DNA from: Cinclus cinclus
Lineage: Eukaryota; Chordata; Aves; Passeriformes; Cinclidae
Length of the DNA: 64,000 nt
Assembly (NCBI RefSeq): GCF_963662255.1
Contig: NC_085052.1
Span: 30,080,654-30,144,653 of the forward strand
Reading direction: 5' to 3'
Shown: positions 35,504-48,200 of the stretch, in pieces
How positions within the stretch are numbered: position 1 is the stretch's first letter
Layout of the letters: each line of letters starts with the position of its first letter
Notes under the pieces: model-generated
What the model was told of the DNA's origin: nothing
The model's input: the letters and a program-made list of their open reading frames with translations, nothing else
Database searches by the model: none
Made by a program: the position numbers and the translations under genes

Positions 35504-37489
35504 GTGAGGACATGGCCCAGGTGTCGCATACATGGGTGATCTGTACTGGACAAAGCAAGGACTCACATTCATCCTGTGTGTGTCCTTCAGGATGAGGAAG
35601 AGGTGAAGCCGAGCCTTTGTGATGCCCACTGATACTTTGTTATGTACCCTCTTACTGTAACCACGAGGGATCCATCTCTAGGAGACAGGGCAGGTGTCTG
35701 GTCGATACCATCCCAGTTTTTAATATAAATTATCATGTGTTTAAAGAGGTTTGTTTTGAAGTGTGACTTAAGGAGGGAGAGGAAGTCCTCAAATCTGCTT
35801 TTATTTCAGCAGAACTGGAAATCCCTGGCTTCTGGTGTCTCCTGTCATGTCCCTAAAGCAACAGCCTGCATGTTCTCAAAAATAGTTAGACTTCTAAAGA
35901 ACACCACCTGAAGGAAGGAGGCACAGTGAGAGGATGTAGCAGAGGGCTGGAAAGAAGGAACAGATCCTATATAAACAATTGCAGTTGAGGAAGGTGAGGG
36001 TAGAGGAAAAAGAAATGGTCAAGAGTCATGAAGGAACATGCAAAATTAGGGAAATCAAAGAGTTCCAGGAAACAGGCAGGACAAGGAGATAAATGACTGC
36101 TGATAAATCAATAGCAGTCTTAATAGGTAAACTCAGGAATATTTTTCCTGAAATGGTCATAAAATGGATGTAACCAAAAAAAAAAAAAAAAAACCAAAAC
36201 CCAAAAAAACCAAAAAACAAACTTGAAGTATTTTTCAATGTGAGCTTATCTGTGAATTAGGTCATAAGGAAGTTTGCTGTTAAGATTATCTACTTATAAG
36301 GAACTCTGACTAAATATTTATGGATGATGCACATTATATCTGCAAGGAGCCAGACAATACAACTGATTCATGTGGTTTGTAAATCTCCAAAGACAGTCTT
36401 GAATGTGAGCAGCTCATGCTTAGAAGCAGTCATGCAAATATTTTCTGAGTAAATTCACAGAATTATTTAATTTGTGCAAACTGCTATTGCCTGTGATCAG
36501 TTTGTTATCATAAATAACAACTAAATGCAAGCAGTAGATTATACACCAGTGTTAACATCAGCTGTGAGAAATTTGTGGGAAACAGGCACAAACTGGAATC
36601 ATTTAAGAGCCACAGAGATGCTCCCCCAGTCAGAGGAGAATTGCCCTGCAGAGGAGCAGCATTTATATCCTGGCATGCTCCCATCCTAAATCCAGAGGTG
36701 TAAAATTGCTTTTGTAGGGCAGAAGTCTCCCTTGAAGTGAACAGCCCAGAACTGCAGGATATAGGGTAGCAGTGTTTGAAAGGTGGAAAATTCAGCAGGG
36801 TAAAATGGGGAGAGAAAGATGCTTGGCTAGACTGTTGTGATAGTGTGCTTAATCCAAAGATTGTGCAACAGAGAAAGGGGAGGACAAAAATATAAAACCA
36901 AATAATGAAGAGGTGAGAAATTCTCTTAAATGCTCAGAACAAGGTCACAGCACCCTAATATTTTCATTGAAGGGAAATATTCCACACCATGCTCTATCAT
37001 CAGCTACCTCTATGGAAAAGTTAACTGCAAAATGCCAAACAATTGTTTACCAGTTAAAAAAGCACAAAATTATGATACTTTATGCAAGTTTCCCGGCAAT
37101 AATTCATTGAGCTATTAAATGTTGCTGTAAAACCTGAAAGAGATCAAGATGTGAGGAACAGAATTATGCACTGACTTTGTTTTAAGCCTGTTTGTTTGTC
37201 TGCAAAGCGAAGTGAGGCAAATACAGATAAGGAAGAAATTTTATAAATTTATTAACTTCTGTGGATTATGTCACGGTCTGGAATATTTTGTGATGCACTA
37301 GCACAGAGCAAGGTATCTTTATGCTATGACCCAGAGAAAGCCAGTGTACAACACTCACTAGCTAAGACCTCAGTAGAATTAACGCTCATCTGCAATTTTG
37401 AAAAGTGTCAGAATGTGGGCAAATATTTTGTATCCCAATGTGAGGCACAGTTTCCTCATGCAGGCCTGTGTTGTTCCCTCTGTGTTTAG
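35504..37489 (+). other. ANK3 intron (2.0 kb)
   Basis: Intron containing an A-rich tract at 36176-36222, consisting of about 17 A followed by CCAAAA units. No other element is recognised. Confidence 0.8.
36176..36222. repeat. A-rich tract
   Basis: A long A run followed by CCAAAA-type units. It could be a decayed poly(A) tail, but no adjacent retroelement body is recognised. Confidence 0.75.
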
Positions 37490-37687
37490 GACGACCAAAC
37501 GCCGCTGCACATTTCTGCCCGCCTGGGAAAAGCGGACATTGTGCAGCAGCTGCTGCAGCAGGGAGCATCTCCCAATGCAGCCACCACGTCAGGCTACACA
37601 CCCCTGCACCTTTCTGCTCGGGAAGGGCATGAAGATGTAGCTTCTGTTCTTTTGGATCACGGTGCATCTCTGTCTATCATCACCAAG
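37490..37687 (+). CDS. ANK3: ANK3 exon, ankyrin repeats 15 and 16
   Basis: A 198-nt exon with codons 460-525. Repeat 15 begins [18 protein letters not shown] and ends SPNAATT. Repeat 16 begins [18 protein letters not shown] and ends SLSIITK. Both have TPLH turns, QQGAS or DHGAS loops and intact helices. [21 protein letters not shown] is ankyrin-G-like. Acceptor CTGTGTTTAG, donor AAG|GTAAGC. Phase 0-0. Confidence 0.97.
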
Positions 37688-38170
37688 GTAAGCAAGCTGC
37701 AGGAGTGACAGCTCGAATTGTAGAACATACCTGTAGCGAGGGCTGCTTGTGAAGTAAAGTCATATTCACATACAGTGTAAGTGTGAGCTGCATTTTATTA
37801 AAAGGGTACAGAGCTTCATGCTAATACGTCAGGACCTGATGTATAACGTGTCCCAGTGATCAGACATGCATTTTCTTGGCATGGAAGGAATGCAGGGCAG
37901 AAATTCCAGGTGGGTGTTGTGGGTGTAGGCGTGCCCTTGGATCTTTGGTAGTGTGAAGAAAGGAACTGATTCTTGCCTTGTTTAATGTAGATAGTGCTTT
38001 GCCTTGCAAGGGAACAGCCCACAGGGCAGTTGGGAATCTGTAGGCTTGCTGCCTGTACTCAGGACTGTGTAAAGGGATGGATGGAAGCAGCTGCATCCTT
38101 GCAGATCAGAGACAAACCTTGCCCTGAGAAAGGGTGCCCAGGGCTGCTATATTATTGCTTTCTCTTACAG
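37688..38170 (+). other. ANK3 intron (483 bp)
   Basis: Short intron ending in TTGCTTTCTCTTACAG. No element is recognised. Confidence 0.85.
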
Positions 38171-38269
38171 AAAGGATTTACTCCACTACATGTGGCTGCA
38201 AAGTACGGGAAAATTGAGGTGGCCAACCTCCTGCTTCAGAAGAATGCATCTCCTGATGCTTCTGGAAAG
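38171..38269 (+). CDS. ANK3: ANK3 exon, ankyrin repeat 17
   Basis: Codons 526-558, from [18 protein letters not shown] to [22 protein letters not shown] is close to the human ankyrin-G repeat as I recall (QKSASPDAAGK). The loop has Asn-Ala instead of Gly-Ala, which is usual for this repeat. Donor AAG|GTAGGA. The exon is 99 nt, phase 0-0. Confidence 0.97.
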
Positions 38270-38982
38270 GTAGGACAGAAGCAGCCACTGCCACTTGCCC
38301 AGCAAATATCTCAAACTAGATAGTATTAATGTCCTCCTACCTATTTACCATCACACTAGTATCCACAGCCTGGGTTTAGCTGGTTTCATGTGGTATTCCA
38401 AGTCCTGCTGGGACTGCCAAGAGCCAGCAAACTCTTGACAAAGTGACTTTTATTGTCATGAATTGACAACAAAGTGATGTGTTCTGTGTTCACATCCAGG
38501 GGAATGGAGACAAACCATTCCCCTGTGCTCCTACCCAGACTATTTACAGTCCTTATCAGACTATTTGGGTAGCTGGCTCTGATTCCCTGGGTCTCATGAC
38601 AGGGGGTGGGGGGCAAAGGCCAATCTGACCTCAAGCTTTTTAAACCAGCCCAGCTTGGATTTTTACAGATCCAAGGGGCAGTCTACTTATCCACTGCAGT
38701 AAAAGGAAAACATTGCCAAGGGTGTGACCTCCTTACCCTGGGAGCAGCACAGACATATGCTTCTCCCTTCATCTTCCCTGGGAAAAGTGAATGGGGCATT
38801 CACAGCTCGGGAAGGATTTCCAAGTTTGTTTTAGTTTTTTGATTTTAAAAGTTCCCAAAGGCTTTGAATGCATGAATGAGTAAAAAATGTGGGTTTTCAC
38901 CTTATCTACTGGAACTTTCCAGACTCCTGAGTTTCCCCTGGAGAGAGTCTGTAACAGCACTTTGTTCTGCATGTGTTTTTAG
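38270..38982 (+). other. ANK3 intron (713 bp)
   Basis: Intron without recognised repeats. It ends in TGTGTTTTTAG. Confidence 0.85.
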
Positions 38983-39081
38983 AGCGGTTTAACACCACTG
39001 CATGTAGCTGCACACTACGATAATCAAAAAGTGGCCCTCCTCCTCTTGGACCAGGGAGCTTCACCTCACGCCTCTGCAAAG
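38983..39081 (+). CDS. ANK3: ANK3 exon, ankyrin repeat 18
   Basis: Codons 559-591, from [18 protein letters not shown] to SPHASAK. The [20 protein letters not shown] core is shared by ankyrin-G and -B. The leading Ser and the LDQGA loop favour ankyrin-G. It ends the third subdomain. Donor AAG|GTACAA. The exon is 99 nt, phase 0-0. Confidence 0.97.
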
Positions 39082-42000
39082 GTACAAGTACTGGCCACTC
39101 TGGGGGAATAATACCCAGGCTTTTTATGTCACTTTATTCCCTGTCTACCCCTGTGCTTTCTAGGCTGTGTGTGTTCGCAGTTACAGGAGGCTCGGTGAAC
39201 CTTGTTTGTTAATGTCTCACATCCACATAAAGCTGCTAGAATAATCCTGCAGGTGAATAAAATAGCGATTTTTAAAAGCAAATAAAGATGCAGAAACACT
39301 TTAAATCACCAGTTTCCGTCTCAGAAAATACTGAGCCTTGCTTTCATTTCATTTCTCTTCAGTAACTTCTCCAAGCTAGTCAGCTTTGTATTATTGCATC
39401 TTAAGATCTGTGCAGGGCAAGCTTGGGGTTAAAGCCCTGCTATACAGGGGTACTTCTGTTTGTGCCAAAGGATGACATCTGAGGTGAGCTAAGTTGCTCA
39501 GCACAATGTATGTATTTATTCATGTGCTTCACAATACTTCTGCCCCAGTGTAAATGGACTGGCAAGAAATAAAACTAGTCACAGCCCTGCTTTGATTGTA
39601 ATTTACTGTAGGCAAGACAATACCTAGTGTAAGGTTTCAGAGGGTATGGAAGAATAAATATGTTAATTTATTCTGGTAGTGCACAGAACAAAGAAAATTT
39701 AAAGAAGCTTAAACTATTTCTTTGGTGGATCCTGGTTGTAAGTATGGGATGGATAAATACTATAATCAATCAAAGTATAATTGATATTTGAACAGGAACA
39801 TTAGGTAAAGCAGGGTGGAAACATATGTAGGTTAAAGCAGTTTAAGTGCAGTGTAAATACCTCATTTGAAACAGCCCAGGTAATTTCCTTAAATCACTGC
39901 AAAAAAAAAAAAAAAAAAGAAAATAATAAAAACAAACCCAACCTTCTGGAGAAAAGGCAGCTAGTGGAAAAGCCAGTATTGTAGTTAGATGGGCAGTGCT
40001 CCTTGACTGCCATCATCTCACACATGGTAGGTCCCAGAGTTTGTAGTGCAGGGAGGGGGAAGTTAAATATAAACAGCAGCAGCAATGGCACAGTTTAAAA
40101 TCAATACTATTGATAGTGGCAATCTGCCAGAGCTGTGCCCCAGGGGGTCAACTGGAGTGATCTCTGGTCTTTCACTACTGCAGCACAGCACTCTTAAATG
40201 CCGCTGGTGGGGAGGAAGGGCCTTCTGAAGAGAAGAAGGCACTGACCCAGTTTTCACAGAGAGAAGCTGCCAGTGGGAGCTGTGCATCCTGTAGGGGCAG
40301 AGCTTGCAGCAGCCTCTGCCAAGGGCTTAGGAAGCCCAGACCAAGGTGGAGGCCCTATAGACTGTGGTACAGCATTGCACAAACTCATGTGTCAGGTCAT
40401 CTTAGCTTCCCCATCAGTAACAGAACAGTTCTGCAGCTGCCACTTCAGGCCTCCAAGTGCCAGCTGTAAGCGTGCCTAAAAGAAAGCATTTGTTAGTGTC
40501 CTGCAGCACGTGAGCCACAGCAGCAGCGAGCAGAGCGTCAATACTAAATAAAATTTAACCATAACATGTTTGTTGCTTCGGGTACTCACTGTGCACTCAT
40601 CCAAAAAAGATGATGTTGGTAAGAGCAGATGATTTCCTGTACCTTTTGTAAATGTGGTCCGGTAAATAAATGTTATGTCATGTCTCATCACTGGCTCCAC
40701 AGTTAATTTCATCAGTAGCTGCCTTTCCTGTGACACCACTGTATTTAACACTGATCTGAAGAGTGGCTCATTAGCCAAGCCCAGCAAAATTTGCCTTGAA
40801 GAGTGATAAGTGACAGGGTATGGGAAATGGTCATGTCAGAACACAGTGCAGTAGTACAGCTGTTTTGATTAACAATTCTTCTCTTTCATAGTCAAAAATT
40901 GTGCCTAATTGCACATGTGGCTTATCCCTAATTTGCATTTGGCATCCACTTTACAGTAACTTTCTTCCTCGCCATGCCATCCCCAAAGTCTTAGTTTTCC
41001 TCTGTCCCTTCATCTTTAACCATTTTCCCTTTTTCCACTCCTTTCTGTGGCAACCACAATAATCCAATACTCTTCCTTCTAAACTTGTCTGTTCCTTTCT
41101 CCATCTATGCATAGTGACAGAGTGAGGAGAAGGAGAAGATGCAGATTTGGATGGAGTTGAATTTCCGCTTTTATTTTTCAGCTCTCTTTTTGCCTTCTCT
41201 TGGCAACCTGCTGCTCTCCATTCCACTGAAAACAATATATACCCATTTCTGAGGAAAAGGCTTGGAAGCAGCACTTATTATTTTATATGATGCTATATGA
41301 GCTCCATTTAAAGGAGTTAGGGTTTAGCAGATACACAGGATTTAGCATGTAGTATTTAGGATTTATTAGGTGCTCGTGTGGCAGTGGTTATTTTACATGG
41401 CAGTACCATGCAGGAAGTCTAAGAGAAAGGATTATGTTTGTTTTTCCTAAAGCACTTTATATTCAAAGTGAAAATTCAGTGGCCATGTGCTTCCTTTATT
41501 GATTGTGGCACTGTGTTTCCTGAGTGTCATTTTCAGATACCTTAGTATCCAAGTTCTGAACTGAATCCGAATTGAAATTTGAAGGTTACAGAGCCTTTTC
41601 CACGTGAAACTAGTGCTGTGCATCTCTTGTGGCCAGGTTCCTATTAAAGCTCTCTTGGAATCATTTGTGAGCCCCCATGAATTTATTCCTTGCTCATTCC
41701 TGCATTGCTCTGCATCTCTTGTGACCTTCCTTCCTTTTTAGACCAGCTCTGCTGCCCTGTGGGTGCAGAGAGGAGCCCAGCCAGGTGAATGCTTTGTGCC
41801 TTTAGGTAGATTTTATTGGGCTGGGTAATCTGAGATGCAAATGGTATTTATGATACCATACAAAAATGGTTTATTCAGCCTGAGTCTCATCCCCCTAACC
41901 CTGTCCCTTATTCACATGCAAATGTGTGCACATTTGTCATTTGCTTGAAAATGAGGACTAATACATTTCTGAAAGACAGGAGGTTCTTGACTAAACAGTC

Positions 42001-42743
42001 ATTGCAATCTGTACCAAAAACTGGTCGTGCCTCCATCAGAGTTTTGGTATTTATGTGCTGCTCAGTTATTCTTTATATCTGTTTATCTATTTTCTGCCTG
42101 TCTTTTTTTGGAGTTACAAAATTGTATCATGCGATAGATACTGCATTTTTATTTTTAGTTGTGGGCTCCCTGGGTACATTTATTGGAAGGAATAAAAAGA
42201 TAAAGAATGCATTATTCTGGAGTTATATGCTTCAGTTTTTCCTTGATCTGATATAAACCAACTTGTCAGTAAGGTTTAGGGTAAATGCTGCAAGAAAGGC
42301 CATATTTCATGTACATAATGCTTTTATTCACACTGGGAAATGGGAAAAAAACCAAACAATAACAGCTGTTCTGAGTTATGAACACACATCCCGCTCCTCT
42401 GTTTGTTAAAAAATTTATGTACATTTAAGGAAAAGGAACAAATGTTTGTGAAACAAAACTCAAACTCCTCTTTCTGTAGATTTTCCTTCCCTGAAAAGGT
42501 ATTTTTTTCCCAAATTTGAAAATTTACTTCAGAATCCTCCTCTTTTTAGCAGTACTTTAAAAAAAAAAAAATGCTTAAAGGTCAGATACATTGGTTCCTA
42601 CAGCCTGTTAACATTGTGTTTGACTGTGTTTGACAGAATTTTTATAACTAATAGCATAATTACCCAGAGTTAGACAGGTACAGAGAAGTGATTTATCACC
42701 TTGTTCAGTGAGCAGCTGGCAATGAAGTGCTTTCTGTTGGCAG
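39082..42743 (+). other. ANK3 intron (3.7 kb)
   Basis: Intron with an A18 run at 39901-39918 followed by A-rich sequence. The small ORFs in it have no recognisable domain. No gene or identifiable transposon is seen. Confidence 0.8.
39901..39940. repeat. Poly(A) and A-rich tract
   Basis: Eighteen consecutive A residues followed by GAAAATAATAAAAACAAACC-like sequence. No retroelement body is recognised on its left side. Confidence 0.8.
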
Positions 42744-42941
42744 AATGGTTACACACCCCTGCACATAGCTGCCAAGAAGAACCAGATGGACATAGCAACC
42801 ACACTGCTGGAGTACGGTGCCGATGCCAACGCCGTCACCAGGCAGGGCATCGCCCCCGTGCACCTCGCCTCCCAGGACGGCCACGTGGACATGGTGTCCC
42901 TGCTGCTCTCCAGAAACGCTAATGTCAACCTCAGCAACAAG
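42744..42941 (+). CDS. ANK3: ANK3 exon, ankyrin repeats 19 and 20
   Basis: A 198-nt exon with codons 592-657. Repeat 19 begins [18 protein letters not shown] and ends NAVTR. Repeat 20 begins [18 protein letters not shown] and ends VNLSNK. Repeat 20 uses APVH instead of TPLH (human ASVH as I recall). The [10 protein letters not shown] loop lacks the consensus Gly, as in ankyrin-G generally. The second half is notably GC-rich with many CpGs (CGCC, CGTG), unlike neighbouring exons. Acceptor TTGGCAG, donor AAG|GTGAGT. Confidence 0.97.
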
Positions 42942-45115
42942 GTGAGTGCTCCCCCTGCCCGGGGCTAAGGCTGTGTAAAAATCTGATGAGAAGGAGAGGG
43001 CCTGGCAATTGAATTTGGCCCGCTGGGATTCTGCACGTGCTGCAAGCCGCTGCGGGTTGTTCAGCACACACCTTCACCTCTCCCAGCCGAGAGCAGCATG
43101 CCGTGGCACACTGAATGAGATGGGTTTTGTAGTGCCCAAGGTTTGGTGATAACACGTGCTGCAGTGGAATTTATTAATCCAGTATTTATTTTTGCTACTC
43201 TGCCAAAACATGGCCAGAGAGAAAATACCTTCTTCCCCACTGGGGCTGGCACCTGCCATTTATCAGCCTCTAGGAATATGCCTGCCCATTTTTCAATTGT
43301 TATATGTGTAGTTGTAACATTTCTGTACTTTTCTGTATTTTTTTTGTAGTTGTAATATTTTTAGCACTATAATGTTTTATAATAAAAAAAATGTAACATG
43401 TACCAGTGAATTGTAACGAATATTATCACCTAATGGTAACAGCTGACTTGTTCAGGAATGGTGACTTTTTAAATGGGATCATTACAGCAACTTTGTCTGA
43501 GATTTTTTTCCTTAATATAAGTGATTCTTCCCCCCCAGGGTATTTTCCTTAGCCTACAGTGACTTTTGGTGTCATTTCTTCTGGTGTTAGGAAAGGAGAG
43601 CTGATGAATTTTAGTTTACATATGAATTAACACGCTATTAATTCTGCATTATAGTAACGTTTCTGGCACATGTGTGGCTTTAATTCTTTAAATGCTCCAC
43701 TGGACATTGTTATTTGACATTGTCAAGTGCAGTTTCAGCATGGATTTGTGTGGCTAGACTAAAGAGGCAATAGAATTTTTTTTCATGGAAAATATTTCTT
43801 ATTCTCAGCAGGTAGGAAGGCTTGGTGTCCTGTGCAGTGGGTGCCTCTGCACAGGGCTCCTGTGTTTTCCTGCTTCTTACTTTACAATTTGAGTATCTGT
43901 GGGGCCTCCTTCAGAAAGCTTCTCTTGCAGATGTGGATTTTTTTTTTTCCCCACAAGTCTCAATAATGTGTGGGCTTATGCAGTGCAGGATGGAGTTTGT
44001 ATCCCCACAGGGAAATTTGCCATGTACACGTTCTGCATCCATTGGCTATCCCATTTTGCTGCTGATGCTAATACAGGGAACATGATTGAAGTGCTTGGCA
44101 CATTGGTTCTGTGCCACCAGAGGTTAATTACCTGCAGCATCATTCAATCTGTTCAGCTGTAATCTCCAGTTTCTCATTGTGCCTGCAACACCACCTCTGG
44201 GGTGTAATTGCCCTCCATACTCTTTCAGGGATGCACATTTCCTCAGAACACAGCACCTTTACATTCAAAGCCAGATGTTTAAAACCCACTGACTTCTGAG
44301 TTTTACAGTAGGAGTAAAAAGAGCATTTATTTCTTCAGGACCCACAGAATGGTTTGGAGCTGCGTATTCAGAGCACTTATTAGATCTTTTTATAAGATTT
44401 GGCCATTAATATCCAGGCTCCATTAGGTAATTTATAGTTGGTTACTGTTACATATTTATGTAAGGTGACTCACCTAAGCTGTGTTATCATCAGGATTGCA
44501 TCTTCTTCCCCTTTTATGTGGCAGAAAGTTGCATGGTTTTCTGAGGTTTTAAGGATATTTAGGTCTCAAGTTTTAAATAAGAAAATTATTATCAGTATGC
44601 ATTTTCTGTCAAGTCTGTATACTCCCTGAGCAGAGAGAAATGGGCCTGATCTCAGAGAAATGCAGGTTTATTCTTTTGGTTTTGTGTCCGAAAATGATCA
44701 AGTAGAGGAATAAAGTTGTAAGGAAGGATAAAACTTGAGTGAATGTAAAAAATCTGCAGAAGTGTAAACAGTGATTCAATACTGCTTTTAAAGTCTGACT
44801 CATTATAAGGAAGTAAATTAGGAGGCAAAAAATACTATGTGACTTTTCCTTAAAGTGCTCTAATTTGCTATCCCACCTGTAACCCTGCATGTAGAAATGT
44901 TCCCTGTCTTAAAGAAACATCATCTTCCTGGCTTCTGAAATGTACTTTCCTGCAGATCAAGAGTGTGATTACAAAGCACCCTACACAGTGAAAGCAGAAT
45001 GTGTAAAATCTTTAAATTCAGTTGGATGTTTAGAGTCTTACTGATAGCTGGATTTTCATTTTAGTAGTCACGTGCCTCCTCTGGAGATTGTTACCTGTTG
45101 TTTTTGATTTTACAG
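42942..45115 (+). other. ANK3 intron (2.2 kb)
   Basis: Intron between the repeat 20 and repeat 21 exons. No repeat family or RNA gene is recognised. Confidence 0.8.
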
Positions 45116-45214
45116 AGTGGACTGACGCCCCTCCACCTGGCTGCCCAAGAGGACAGGGTCAATGTAGCAGAAGTTCTGGTTAACCAGGGAGCTGCTGTTG
45201 ATTCACAGACAAAG
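45116..45214 (+). CDS. ANK3: ANK3 exon, ankyrin repeat 21
   Basis: Codons 658-690, from [18 protein letters not shown] to [23 protein letters not shown] is an ankyrin-G signature (ankyrin-B: EDKVNVADILTKHGA as I recall). Acceptor TTGATTTTACAG, donor AAG|GTATGA, only moderate. The exon is 99 nt, phase 0-0, and is followed by the second longest intron of the window. Confidence 0.97.
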
Positions 45215-48200
45215 GTATGAACACCACTGTCACATGAAATATTTCCTTTCAGTGAGGCATGAGCCTCTAGACAGGACTAGGAATTTATCTCAGGGTAAAA
45301 CTGAAATCGCAGCAGAGAAACATTCCTTGTAATAAATTATTGGAGAATATAGTTGGAAAACTAAAGATACATAAACTCACGTGTTTAATGTCAAGCTCAG
45401 CCTTTGAGCAGTAAGCTAATTTCTCACCAAATATTTAGATCAATATAGGTTTAGATTACATCCTGTTATTGTGCTTCACTGAAGGCAAGTGGGATTGATT
45501 GATCTAGTTTTTGAGAAGGAAACAGTTATCTAATATGAAAGACATATATGCAGTGGTGGTCCATTTCAAATTTACTTGCCTAAAAATGGATTTTGCCTAA
45601 CTATTTGGGCTCCTAAATAAGAGACCTGGATTTTCAAGGTTCTTGGGGATGGCTTTTGAGACCCCCAGTGATGACACCTCCCATTTCACAGTATTGCTTT
45701 TTAAGATTCCTGTCCTGAAGCAAAGACCATTTGCAGAAATGGTTTTATGTTCCCTAATGGTGTACAGTGCTCAGAATTTCATGATAATGATTTCAGTGTT
45801 GATTACACTTACATTCCTCATGTGTTGTCTAGATCTTGGAGGCATTCCTTTAAGTGGGCAGGAAATCATTTGAGATCAAATTCTTGGACTTGTAGTGAAT
45901 CAAATCAGCTAAATGAACCAGGTCTCACCATCTGGACTGCACTCTTTTGCAGAGTAGTGGCTTTCACAGCTCTCTGCTAGGTGTATGCCACGAGTTAGGT
46001 GCTGTGCTTGCATCCCAGGAATGTCCAGGTGTGTCAGACTGTCCAGCAATATTATTATATTATACTGACAGCTCGGAAAGGGCAGAGTCCATCATCGTGT
46101 CTGGCTGCAGCTCAGCTGATTGTAATCTGTGGCAGAAGGAAGAGTCATTGTTATCTGATTTCTGGACAGTGTCTTTCCAACTGTACCAGCTACTGATTTC
46201 AATAACATTATCCTGACATAAATCTGAAATAGTTTTGCTAAAATCCCAGGAGCTTATACTTCGGTAATATATCCTCAGTCTGTATTTTAAATATTATTCA
46301 GTCAGGGCTCTTGTCTGCCAGATCACCCAGTAGCAGATGAGATCTGCCCTGGTTTGTTCTTTACACCATTTCCTCAGATGAATGTGGTTGCCTTCCTAGA
46401 GATAGTTTCTATCTGGTTTTGGTTTCAGTGGCAGGACATTGCAGAATACATTATTTTAACTTGGTCAGAGCTGAATCACATCCCAAGCCATAATACTCAT
46501 CCGAGTGTTTGCCTTTGCCCCTCTGTGCAGTGCTCTTGTCTGTCCCACAAATAGCAAGCAGTCTAAGGAGACATTTATACTGACAGGTGCAGGCAGACAC
46601 ACGTGTTTGCTCTGATGGCTCTTCAGTGTCCAAATAGGATCCCATTCTGGGATGCAGTGGCCTTTTAGTCACATTAGGGTGGTGGAAACATCTGAGGTAC
46701 TGTCACAGCTGAGAGGCTGGGTCCCAGGGACAGCCTGGTGCAGCTGCAGGAGCTCTGGACTCAGTTTCAGGCCTGGCAACGTGGTGGAGGAGGCAAGTGA
46801 CTCCATAGAGAAGCTTCAGTTTATCATTCAGGGGCTTCCTCTGTGTGGAGCTGAATTTCTTAATTACATCTCTGAAAATTGACCTAGTCATTAGGTAAAA
46901 TGGGGGAAAAATACAGTCGTATTTGTCTGCGTGCAATAGGAATCCTGTCATCAGTAATAGTCATGCAATTTTAAAGAAGAAAGAAGTAAACCCCTTGTTG
47001 CTCACCCTCATCCCTCAGTTATATGTGCAACTAGTGTGAATAAAGAATCGTTTGCCAGTGCAGTCTTGTTTCCATGGGACTGCCCCATAATTGTTAGAAA
47101 GTGGCTCAGGGACTCCTAAGTCAGGTGAAGTCACATTGTATTTAAGCAGGACTACTTTGGGGTTTAAGAAGTCAGCTGTCTGGGGAAATTCTCCCTCCTG
47201 TAGGCTTCTGTGGGGAAGAAGACCCTCAACAGTTTGTCCTCCTGTCCACCCTATTAGCTAGTCCTCCCTGCTGTAGGGCACTGTCTGCTCCTTGGGAAGA
47301 GAGTGCCCACGTGGCTTGCAGCATTCTACTGGAGTGGAATGAGCTCGGTGATTATGCACTGGCATGAGCTTGCTGCTTTTCCACTGGCTTCTGCAGGGTC
47401 CCATCTGCTGGGTTTGTGCAGCAGTGAGCCCTCAAGGTCCCACAGAGTCAGCCAGCCACATGGAGGTTGTCTGCCAGATATCTGCTCACTGCTGCCTGTG
47501 ATATAAGAAAAGTGCCAATGCAGGACCAAGTGTTTTATCAGGGAATGGTTTCTGGGTAAACTGGGTGATCTGGATTGAGTTGCTTAAGAAAGAACTGAAA
47601 AACCCTGAATCTCTACAATGAAATAAAAATATTATGCTGTAAGAACAGCCATAGTTTGACCTCGTGCTCTGCACAGGTGAAGGCTAGATGACTGGCTTGT
47701 AAAATAGCAGCTCTGTAGTTACAAGCTCTCCCATTTAGGTGGATTAACTGTACATACTGCCTCTAAAACCAGAGGCATTGGGGGACAGGATAAGCAACAG
47801 CTGAGTTGGCTTCAGAGGCACTGTTGCTATGCTTGCATGTTTGCACGATCCTGTCCAGCATGTCCACTTTGGATTCATTCCTTTGGACATACAGCAGCAG
47901 AGACATGGCCATCCATGCCTTAAAAGTCAGTGAAGCAGCACAGCTCAGAGTGACATTATACTGGGGATCTCTGCTACCAGCAGTGTCACCACTAACCTTC
48001 TGTTTTATTCCCTTCATTTCACATCCATGTGCTTTTCTTACCTCAGTTTTTGGGGCATAGATGACTGTTCAGTAGTGCTTTTTTGGTGTGTTTTATTTAT
48101 TTATTTTGCCTCCTTATCATGTTTCTCACTTTCCCAGGATAAGCAAGCATAGGCTGTGTCACTCCAGCACAGTACCTTTCAATAGAGGGAGAATGGTCCA

